Under the pieces are notes generated by a model. That model saw only the letters and a program-made list of their open reading frames with translations. It had not been told where the DNA came from and ran no database searches. From Halicephalobus mephisto (taxonomy: Eukaryota; Nematoda; Chromadorea; Rhabditida; Panagrolaimidae), in the NCBI GenBank assembly GCA_009193035.1, contig SWDT01000008.1:310001-374000 (forward strand): a DNA stretch of 64,000 nt, in the 5' to 3' direction. Positions within the stretch are counted from its first letter, which is position 1; each line of letters starts with the position of its first letter. The translations under genes and the position numbers were made by a program. Positions 25,311 through 35,657 of this stretch are shown one piece after another.

Positions 25311-27678
25311 CTAGAATTCTATAAACATTTCTAAAGTACTTTGGAATTCAGCAGAAACTTCTGGAACTAGTATCTAAAATTATGAATTCCAAGTCTCTAA
25401 AAAATCCAAAAATTCACGTTGAAACAATTTTATACTAAAACTTATTTTTAATTTTTGTAATTATATAAGTTTAAACATTTTCTATTTTGAGTATTTTTGT
25501 CAAAATTATTTCGTAACAATATTTGTCTTTAATTTTCAGAATAATGTGATTTTAGAAGTTGTTAGAAAATTTTCTAACAATATTGACCCTTAAATTTTAT
25601 AGCAATATGATTATTATTGAAAACATTCCAAGGTCAAAATCGAGATTTGAAAACTCGAGATCAAAACAGTTGTCAAACCTCAAAAAGTTATAACTGTCCT
25701 TGTCTTTGATAATCCCTGTAATTAAAACGGGTCTTTTGCCCCGAATTACCGAATTTTAAGAGGACGACCAAATCTGACACAATCGCCGCCACATTAGGGC
25801 GATACCCAAAAAGCGTCAGTTTTATTGACATTCGAACAAATCTAAACGGCAGGCCCGATTTTGATCTTTATCAATTCTTTTTTAAATCTAAATATCGAAA
25901 TATTCAAACGAAAAACCGTACTTTTTAATTGAGAAACTGTGACTAATTTGATTAACGCTCAAATGGTGGAAAATTCCAAACAATAAAAATTTTTGATCAA
26001 ATTAGCCGAATCGGGAAATCCTGATTTATCCACGAAATTATCCATCGATTAAAGTTGATATTTCTGAAATGAGAAAATTAATTCGTCTTCAATGAAGTTC
26101 TTTGATTACGGTATTCGGGAAAGATTACAGAAAATAAAATTTTCGAAATTTTAGAATTTTAATATTAATTTTTGAATATTTATATCAGAATAATTATTTT
26201 AGAAATTTTTATTTTTTAATAAAACAATTTTGTAACTTTTTAGAAATATTCGAAAATTATATTTTACAATTTTTAATTGGAATATTTTAGAAATTTTTAT
26301 TTTTTTAGAAAACTATTTTGTAACTTTTTAGAAATATTAGAAAATTATATTTTATAATTTTTAATTGGAATATTTTTGAAATTAATATCGAATTTACTCA
26401 AAAAATTTTACAGTAAACATTTTTTTGATGTTATGGTTATTTGCCATAATTATAGAAAATTTAAATTTTTGAAATTTTTGGATTTCAAAATCGATTAGGG
26501 CCGTTTTTTTATTCATTCATCTTTTTGACCCTCGGAAAGCTGAAACGAGTCGTTTTCCCACGGTCCTTCTTTTTTCGCAATTTCGAATTTTGCCAGAAGA
26601 CAGTTGTTCCGGAAACTACTTCGAATTAATCACATTATTATAAAAATTGAAAAATAAAAAATAAAATTTTGTATATAATTGTTTCAACATTAATTTTGAG
26701 AATTTAATAGGAAATTTAAAAATTTAAGTAATGAAAAATAAAATGAGTCGATTTCGGTTAAGTTACTAGTGATCCTTATTATCAAAGTTGACACTCAGAC
26801 TTTGAGGTCGAAGTTGATAATCAATGTCCACAGTTAGACTTTGAGATCGAAATTAATAGTCAGAGTTCGAAATTAATGTTCATAGTCAAATTTGATGTCG
26901 AAATTTATTATTAAACTTTAAAGTTGAAGTTCTATATCGATATACACAGTTAGACTTTAAGATCGAAATTGATAGTCAGAGCTTAAAGTTGAAGTTCGAA
27001 ATTAATGTTCATAGTCAAATTTGATGTCGAAATTTATGATTAAACTTTAAAGTCAAAGTTCGAAATTAATTTTTATACTCAAATTTGATGTCGAAATTTA
27101 CGGTAAAAATTCGAGGTCAAAATTCGAAATTAATGTTCATAGTCAGACTTTGAGATTAAAATCTGAAATCAATGTTCATAGTCAGAATTCGGAATCAAAA
27201 ATTGAATTTTTCGTTCTAAAACACGGCTTCCGAACCATGTTGTGATTCGAAAAATTCAGATATCAAGTTTTATCAATTTAGATAAGATTTTTGAAATAAA
27301 AAAATCCATAAATGTTGTTTCAGTACGAAAAATTTAAATTTCGATTTCAAATTCTGTCAACTTCGATAATACTGAATAAAGATTTACAACTTTTTTAATT
27401 TTTATTATTTTTGTTCTTTGTGAAAAAATCCAAAAATTTACATTAATAAAAATAAAAAATTTAAATTTAATAAGTATTATTTTGTTTTCGTAATTATACT
27501 GTAATCCTGGATAACATTTATCTTCATAAAGTTTAAATTTGTTTTTAAATATTTTGATTTATTTAATTTTTTAAAATAATTATTTTTGTAAAAATCCCTT
27601 TTTTGTTACATTTTTGGTTTTGAAACGAAAGTTTGAAAACAATGAAACAGATTTGTTAAATCCGATTTTTCCAACAGA

Positions 27679-27969
27679 ATGAATACATTTTTGTGGAAAA
27701 TCTGGTCAACATTATTCAGTCACTCAATCCGTGATTCCACTAATCCGGCACGACAAACTGTTTTCTCGATTTTGGCCTTTTGGAGAAACGAGATAATGAT
27801 CTGCGAATTGGCTACCGTGATGAACCTTTTTGATCCTGTCCGATTTTTGGACAAGGTGTCGGATTTACCAAGTTCTGATTCGATCGCCCGGAAACGATTT
27901 CTATCAAGATTGACACTGGGTCAAAACAAGTTTGAATCCATCTCTAATCCTTTCTGTCATGGACTATGA
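27679..27969 (+). CDS. Possible small ORF of 96 codons, unknown
   Basis: ATG at 27679, one base after an acceptor-like TTTTTCCAACAG, opens a 96-codon frame (starts MNTFLWKIWSTLF, ends NPFCHGL) in sequence clearly less AT-rich than its surroundings. No family is recognised, no second exon is evident, and the island may be a non-coding element of the FoxD upstream region. Weak call. Confidence 0.2.
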   Translation: MNTFLWKIWSTLFSHSIRDSTNPARQTVFSILAFWRNEIMICELATVMNLFDPVRFLDKVSDLPSSDSIARKRFLSRLTLGQNKFESISNPFCHGL

Positions 27970-28038
27970 CATGACCTGCGTTTTTTTCTGTTGAGGTTTG
28001 AGATGAATTGAAAAGTAAGAACAACGATTAGAGTAAAA

Positions 28039-28212
28039 TACAGTAGAACTTGGATATAAGATACCCCATGGGACCGGGTAAAGCGTATGTTATAAGAAGG
28101 GATATATTAAAACGGGGATAAATCCGAAGGCAGACTAACCAAATACACTCACACCGTATGCTATGATGTGAGATATGTTATAACGGGGATATCATATCCA
28201 AGTTCTACTGTA
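28039..28212. mobile_element. Family-1 foldback MITE, copy b
   Basis: Starts TACAGTAGAACTTGGATATA and ends with its inverse, ATATCCAAGTTCTACTGTA, about 174 bp. The inside shows GACTAACCAAATACACTC and CACCGTATGCTATGATGTGA, which are copy a in reverse orientation. TA borders suggest TA target-site use. Confidence 0.88.
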
Positions 28213-28260
28213 TTACAATTTCAAAATAAACTTGTTCCATTTCCATTTTTATTATAGTAT

Positions 28261-28440
28261 TACAGTCGAACTTGGATATAAGACACTCCCTTATGACTGG
28301 TCAAGGCATATGGTATAAGAAGAGATATATTATAGCGGGGTAAATCCGAAGGCAGACTAACCAAACACACTAACTCAGACCGTATGCTACAACGTGAGAT
28401 ATGGTATACCAGGGGTATCTTATATCCAAGTTATACTGTA
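28261..28440. mobile_element. Family-1 foldback MITE, copy c
   Basis: Starts TACAGTCGAACTTGGATATA and ends TATCCAAGTTATACTGTA, about 180 bp, in the same orientation as copy b and only 48 bases from it. Confidence 0.87.
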
Positions 28441-28577
28441 ATATTTAATTTTATAACTTAGAGATGCATAAAATAAACAATAATGAAGAACGACATACTG
28501 GTATCTTAGATAGTCTTGGGTTTTTTCTATTTTTTTAGTCTTCGATCACGGAACTCATTGGTAGCAGGAGTAGACAA

Positions 28578-28733
28578 TACACAAAAAAATATAACTTTTA
28601 ACTCAATAACAAATCCAAATTATCACTATTACTTTTTAATTTTTGTCACAAATGTCAAATATCTATGAAAAATGTGACGATTGTGTTGCATTTTGCAATT
28701 ATTACAAGATCAAAAGTTACGTTTTTTTGTATT
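28578..28733. mobile_element. Family-2 MITE-like element, copy c
   Basis: Ends ACACAAAAAAATATAACTTT and AAAGTTACGTTTTTTTGT are inverted repeats. The core GAAAAATGTGACGATTGTG is in reverse orientation to the dynein intron copies. About 156 bp. Confidence 0.72.
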
Positions 28734-28796
28734 TAGGGATCAAGTACAATCTAGTCAGTCAAGGGGAAATTTCTCCTTTTATATTATAATACGGGC

Positions 28797-28950
28797 TGTC
28801 AGGAACTCAGGATGACTACTTTCCGAAAGTTTGTTGTTCTTCCTGCTATCTTTGGCTCTCTGGTCCCGACACTACTTTTACGTTAGAACATCGAAGTTAA
28901 TAAACACGGACTGAAATATCATAAACTTTGAAAACTAACTGATCCCGACA
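28797..28950. mobile_element. Candidate short solo LTR
   Basis: Begins TGTCAGGA and ends TCCCGACA, an 8-base inverted repeat with one mismatch. It contains TTAATAAACACGG (poly(A)-type signal) in the distal part and is GC-richer than its surroundings. No clear flanking duplication is visible. Confidence 0.42.
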
Positions 28951-29319
28951 TTTTCTAATATTCGGTCAATAAAATATTCAAAAAAAATTTATCTAAAAAA
29001 ACACATTTCACAAATAATAAAAAAAATAAATTCGATTTGTCAAAATGAAACTTTAAAATCACCAAATTCGTGTATTACTGTAGAATTTTCAAATTATTTT
29101 TTGAATGAAATTAAATTTTAAAATTAAAAATGATCTTTATACTATTAGGTATTTTCGTTGTGAAAGTTATTTTTGTTTTTAAATTTCTTTTTGCGGGAGG
29201 TTCCACTCGCACTGGTAAATGAGCACCAAGTCATGGTCTTCAAGGACTTTTGTAATCGGAATTAGTTTCATTTTTAAATTTTTTAAACAAAATTCAATTT
29301 TTATCTGAAAATGATAAAA

Positions 29320-29620
29320 CATTTTTTTAGAAATTTTCGTAATGAGAGTTGATTTAATTTTTTTTAATATTTTTAGGTTGAAATTGATTGATTACTGTAG
29401 ATGATGAAATTTATTTTTATTTGAGGAATTTTCGTGGTGAGAGTTGATTTAATTTTTTTTAATATTTTTGTATTAAAATTGACTGATTACTGTAGATAAT
29501 AAAATTTATTTAAATTTTAAGGAATTTTCGTGGTGAGAGTTGATTTAATTTTTTAAATATTTTTGTATTAAAATTGACTGATTACTGTAGATGATGAAAT
29601 TTATTTTTATTTGAAGAAAC
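29320..29620. repeat. AT-rich tandem repeat, about 110-bp unit
   Basis: Three copies of a unit with TTTTCGTGGTGAGAGTTGAT followed by TGACTGATTACTGTAGATGA (the first copy is diverged), in the desert upstream of FoxD. Confidence 0.75.
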
Positions 29621-30159
29621 TTTTATAACTAAAATTTATTTTACTTTTTTATATTTTTTACAAAATCTGACTTGCATTGATATTTTTAAAAAATCAATTT
29701 TGATTTTCGGAAATTTTCATGATGAAAGTAAATTTTTTTTCAAATTCCACTCTCATTAAGAAATAATTTTTCACGATCTTCAATGAATTCATTAAAAGAA
29801 TTAACTTACTACTTCACGACACTTCCTACTGTAGGCCATAATCATTTATTCTACGGTGTGAAGTAACTTTTAATACTTTCAACGACTGCATAAATATTTT
29901 TGATGGCTATTCTCGAAACAGATGGGAATATAGGGGATACTGTAGAATTACTTTTGATTTTCTTTGATGGGGGAATTTTATCGAGACGGATTAAGAGGGA
30001 CAAAGGGCTTTGGGAAGTTTGGGACAAGTGCCGATTAAGCTTCCGTTAATGGAGTTGCGCATTTTGACACAATTAATGAGAACCGAGCAAATTGGCCTCT
30101 TCAGATTACTCAATATCGAAAAAGATCCTGCAAATCCCATTCTTGTTAACTACAGAAAG

Positions 30160-30590
30160 ACCATAATATTAAAAAATAAAATTATTTTTCGACAAAATTT
30201 TTCTAAATTCCCAGTTAAAATTAAAATTTCTAAAAATTTTCTCGCCACGAATTTTCGTAAATTTCCAATCGGAATAAAAAATATAAATTTTTTTTTATTT
30301 TTGAAAATTCTAAAAATATACAGTATACTTTAAAAATTTCAGAATCTTATTTTTGAAATTTAAAATTTTTGTAAATTTCCATTCGGGACCAAAAATTATG
30401 AAGTTTATTTTTTTTATTTTTAAAAATTCTAAAAATACAGTATACTTTAAAAATTTCAGAATCTTATTTTTGAAATTTAAAATTTTTGTAAATTTCCAAT
30501 TGGAACCAAAAATTGTAAAATTTATTTTTTTTAATTTTCGAAAATTCTAAAAATACAGTATACTTTAAAAATTTTAGAATTCTATATAAT
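30160..30590. repeat. AT-rich tandem repeat, about 120-bp unit
   Basis: Three copies carrying AATTCTAAAAATACAGTATA and TTTTTGTAAATTTCCA; short open frames here are by-products of the repeat. Confidence 0.72.
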
Positions 30591-30979
30591 TTTACACAAA
30601 TACCGTAATTTAAAGAAACCCACAGAAAATAAACTATTAACTTTGAAAAAATAAATATTATAATTTAATCATTAAATTACCGTATTCCAAAGGAAAAATA
30701 TTTTTCAAAAAAATTCGTAAAATAAAATTAAATCATTTACAGTAAGCTATTTTGTCTTTTTCGTCAAGCTTGTTTTTTTTTCTTCATCACACACCCGTGG
30801 AATCAGTTTTTCTTCTGAGCCAATAATCAGATACGCATCAAAATTCAGAATTTTCCGATTTCTTTAAAAAAAACTTGTTTAACGAGAACGAATTTCTCAA
30901 ACTGACAAATTAGAGGCGGCGTGGTGGAAGCAACTCTTCAAAACCGTCGACCCTGTGAAATTAGATATTTGTTTTGATT

Positions 30980-31350
30980 TTAGGCTTCCGTGGATACTGT
31001 AACTGTCCTTAATTTAAATATTTAAATTCCATTTTTCCTATTATAATATTTTATAGATACTGTAGCTATCCTGAAGTTAAATTTTTGAATTTATTAATTT
31101 AAATTTTTTTTAACTATAGTTTTCCATGGATACTGTAACTCTCCTTAAGTTAAATATTTAAATTCCATTTTTCCGATTATAATATTTTACAGATACTGTA
31201 ACTGTCCTTAATTTAGATATTTAAATTCCATTTTTTCTATTATAATATTTTATAGATACTGTAATTGTCCTTAAGTTAAATATTTAAATATTTGAATTTA
31301 TCGATTTCATATTTTATTGATCCTAGTCTTCTATGGATACTGTATCTGTT
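30980..31350. repeat. Repeat carrying GATACTGTAACTGTCC
   Basis: Several copies of a unit of roughly 60-120 bp centred on GGATACTGTAACTGTCCTTA followed by AAATATTTAAATTCC. The GGATACTGTA core continues irregularly to about 31690. Confidence 0.68.
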
Positions 31351-32379
31351 TTTAGTAAATGTGTAACTTGTTTTATTTACTAAATATACATTTTTCAATC
31401 TTGGCCTTTTTGCGTACTGTACCCATCCTTACAGTATATTTTTAAATTTATTTTTATTAAATATATATTATTTTAATTCGAACATTTCACGGATACTGTA
31501 TGTCTTTTTAAAATATTTTTTTAAAACTTTAGATTCCTCTAAGATATATTGCCCCTGATTGGAATCCTCTTTGGATACTGTATCTCTTAGAATAATTTCT
31601 TTCGACTTTTTTGATCTAAGATATATGGCTTTTGATTTTTCCAAAGATACTGTAGCTGCATAAACAATCTTTTAAATTTCATCTAAAACATTATTATTTT
31701 AATACATACTGTATTTTTTTAAAATAATTAAAAAATTAAAAAACTTTTTTATTTTTTTTTAATTTCAAAATTTTTAATTTTTTTTTAATTTTAAAATTTT
31801 TTTAGTTTTTTTTAATTTCAAAATTTTTTTAGTTTTTTTTTTATTTTTGAATTTTTTTTAGTTTTTTTAAAGATTATTTTTATAATTTTGTATTCCGATT
31901 TTTCTTAGGATTTTTTATGTTTATTCCAAAATAACGAATTTAAGAAAATCTAAAATTAATCTTCTTTTTTAAAATCCAACTAAATGCGACGATTACTATT
32001 CTGTCCATTCAAAACTTTACACCCACAATTTTTTGTTTTACATTTTCAAAGTAAAATTCGGAATTAAAAGAAAAATGCTACTCAAATTATTTTTAAAAAT
32101 TAAAAAATAATAATTTTTTTTACTTTTAAAAATTAAGAAATAATAATTTTTTTTTATTTTTAAAAATTAAAAAATAATAATTTTTTTTATTTTTAAAAAT
32201 TAAGGAAAAATAATTTTTTTTTATTTTTAAAAATTAAGGAAAAATAATTTTTTAAGTTTTAAAAGAAATTTATTTTTTTAATTTAAAAAGAATTATTTTT
32301 TATTTCGAATAAAATTACTTTTTTGCGTAATTATTTATTTTTATTTTTACTGATTTTTGAAAAATATGAAAATAAACGG

Positions 32380-32670
32380 AAATTTAAATTTTGATAAAAA
32401 ATGAAATTAAAATAAATCTAAAATTTTGATAAAAATTGAAATTAAAATAAATCTAAAATTTTGATAAAAATTGAAATTAAAATAAATCTAAAATTTTGAT
32501 AAAAATTGAAATTAAAATAAATCTAAAATTTTTATAAAAATTGAAATTAAAATAAATCCAAAAATTTTGATAAAAATTGAAATTAAAATAAATCCAAGAT
32601 TTTTATAAAAATTGAAATTAAAATAAATCCAAAATTTTGATAAAAAATGAAATTAAAATAAATCTAAAAA
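32380..32670. repeat. 35-bp AT tandem repeat
   Basis: About eight copies of AAATTGAAATTAAAATAAAT plus CTAAAATTTTGATAA in tandem, with minor variants. Confidence 0.85.
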
Positions 32671-34479
32671 TTTTTCCGAATATTGCTGAACGGAAAATCA
32701 TCTTCTTATTCAAAATAATCCGAAGTTGATGTTTTTCTTTAAAAATGATAAGTCAGTCTTGGATTATCTTCAAAAAAAATATTTTCTGTTCAGGAACCGT
32801 AAATCGAGTTTGTATTTTTATTGTTTTTTATTTTTATTAAATTTTATACAAAATTATTTATTTTTTCAAAATTACTTATTTCAATTTTTATTAATTTAAA
32901 AAAATCGGTTTTTAAATAATTTTTTAAAAATAATAAAGAATTGAAAATATTTAAAAATAATTCCGAAAATAAAAAATTTTAAAAATAATATAAAAATTAG
33001 AAAATTTCGAAATTAAAAAAGTTTTAAATTTTAAAAATAAAATAGAAATTTTTTAAATAAAATAGAAATTTTTAGAATAATATAAAAAATTTTTAATTTT
33101 TTAAATAATATTTAAATTTAAAAATTTTTAGAATAATATTAAAATTTTTTAATTTTTAGAATAATATAGAAATTTTAATTTTTAGAATAATATTAAAATT
33201 TTAATTTTTAGAATAATATTAAAATTTTAAAAATTTTAGAATAATATTAAAATTTTAATTTTTTAAATAATATTAAAATTTTTAAGAGTATTATTTGTGA
33301 AAATTATGAATTTGAAAAAACAAAATCCGACAGAACATCGACCTTGTGCTTTTTGTTTGACGAAAATTAATCTAGATCAGATGAATAAATCCCAAAGCTC
33401 TTTAGAAGTTATATTTGTTTTGAATCAGAATCTGATAATTCTAGATTTGTCCATGTTTGGTGTATTTAAGCCACTTTTCGCAGAAAAACAAATAATTTTT
33501 GGAATTTTTGCGTTTCGAAATATTCCACGATTTACGTATTAAAAAAAATAAAAATATTCTAAAAAGAATTAAGATTACTGTAAGCCCCAAACTTATTTTT
33601 AAATTTTAATCTTCAAAAAGCTAATCAGATTTTTAAAAATTCAACAATAAAAATATTTTTTTTTGCTAGAAAGTAGTTAATTTTATTTTTAATTTTTCAA
33701 ATAAAATTTGACTAATTGGAAATTTTCGAAAATGTTGAAAAATTTCTAGAGATTTCCAAAAATTCAAAAAAGTTTAAAAAAATAAATAATTTTTAGGAAT
33801 TTTGAAAATTTAAAAAAAAAATAAATAACTTCTAAGATTTCTGAAATTAAAAAAAAATTAAAATATTTTTTTTATTTAAAAAAAATTAAAATATTTTTTT
33901 TATTTAAAAAAGTTAAAATATTTTCTTTAAAAAATTAAAATAACTTTTTTTATTTAAAAAAGTTAAATTTTTTTATTTAAAATATTTAAAATAACTTTTT
34001 TTATTTAAAATATTTAAAATAATTTTTTTTATTTAAAAAAGTTAAAGTAATTTTTTTTATTTGGAATAATTTTCAAAGACGATCAAAATGAAAAAATCGG
34101 AAATCTGTCCAGATCGGATTTAGACTCCGCCTTAATCTGAGGTCCGAACCAATCAAGAAATAGGGCGGGGCTTCGGTCGAGGCTATCTATCTTTGCTTCT
34201 TCGTTTACTCAAAGACAAAGCCAATCCAAACAAATTTTTCTTGTTCGTGAAACAATTGTTTCTTTCTTAAAAACAATCATTTTCTTATATCTTTGAATAT
34301 ATTTTCCAAGTTCCGTTAAAGGATAGAGAGGATTATATCTCGCCTGGATCGTTGTCTCAAGCTGCTTATCATAGTTTTCCTCCAAAATCACCAAAAGCGA
34401 GAATTATTTCACCTTTAAATTATCTTTTTCAACGAGTAATCAATAATTTAATTTGTTTTTATAAGAATTTAGTGTTTTT

Positions 34480-35040
34480 AAAAGTTTTTAGAATCTACAG
34501 TATTCCGTGGTATTTTAGACATTAAGAAACTATTTTCATAAAGATTAAAAACCCAAAATCTACAGTATCTTGAAGATTTTTAAAAATTTTTTAAAATTAA
34601 GTATTTTAAATATTTTTTAGAATCTACAGTATACTGTGATATTTTCTAGACATTAAGAAACTATTTTCATAAAGATTAAAAACCCAAAATCTACAGTATC
34701 TTGAGAATTTTTAAATATTTTTAAATATTTTTTAAAATTAAGTATTTTAAATATTTTCTAGAATCTACAGTATACTGTGGTATTTTTAGACATTAAGAAA
34801 CTATTTTTTTAAAATTAAAAATCCAAAATCTACAGTATCTTGAGAATTTCTAAAAATTTTTTTAAATTAAGTATTTTAAATATTTTTTAGAATTTACAGT
34901 ACTCTGTGGTATTTTTAGGTATTAAGAAACTATTTTTTTAAAATTAAAAACCCAAAATCTACAGTATCTTGAAAATTCTTAAAAAATTTCGAAATATCTT
35001 TAAAAATTAAATATTTTAAATACTTCTTAGAATCTACAGT
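34480..35040. repeat. About 120-130-bp tandem repeat with CTACAGTATACTGTGGTATT
   Basis: Four copies plus a partial one. Each has AGAATCTACAGTATACTGTG, then CATTAAGAAACTATTTTCAT, then CCAAAATCTACAGTATCTTG. The array ends about 600 bases before the FoxD start. Confidence 0.82.
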
Positions 35041-35657
35041 ATTTTTTGTTTTTTTTTAAATAAAGCATTTTAAAAATTATTGTAAGCTACCGTACCCTGT
35101 AATATCTTTTTACAAATACTGTAAATAATTTATTTTTATTTTAATCACAAAAATGCAAAAAAACTCCGTCTAAAATTTTTTAAATAAAAATTAATTCGAA
35201 AAATTTTTTAAATTAAAATTAATTCGAAAAATTTGAAAAATTAAAATTAATTCAAAAAATTTTAAAAATTAAAATTAATTTCAAAAATTTTAAAAATTAA
35301 AATTAATTCAAAAAGATTTTTTTATTTGTCACGTTTTTGAAAATCCAACTTTAGTTTGACTACGGTAATTGAATAAAATCGTGACTTTTTAATTTAATTT
35401 TCTACAGTAATCAGTACGTGAGTAAGTCCCTTGTATTTTTTTATTTTTTGTCTAAAATGAGAATTTTAAAAGATTATTAAAAATCCGTATTTCCAGTCAT
35501 GAATTGTTTTATTTTTCTTTAAAGAACATTTTTTTCATCGTTCTTAAATCCTTTTTATTAAAAAAGATAAACTTGATATTTTTGAAGAATAACTGAAAAG
35601 AAAAGTCTTTGCCGGAAAAGATTAAATTTTTCTAAAGTCTTATTTCAGATTCTGTGG

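Larger units (their letters stand above)
25311..35657. other. Gene desert upstream of the FoxD gene
   Basis: About 10.3 kb without a convincing gene, mostly very AT-rich simple and tandem repeats. GC-richer islands interrupt it near 25720-25870, 26500-26600, 27679-27990, 29990-30140, 30780-30960 and 34090-34215. They stand out from the background and may be regulatory elements or relics. MITEs lie at 28039-28440 and 28578-28733 and a candidate LTR at 28797-28950. Confidence 0.6.

Noticed and set aside
33297..33542. 81-codon plus-strand frame with a CAFC motif
   Set aside because: Isolated in low-complexity sequence, no neighbouring exons with matching phase, and composition is not convincingly coding.
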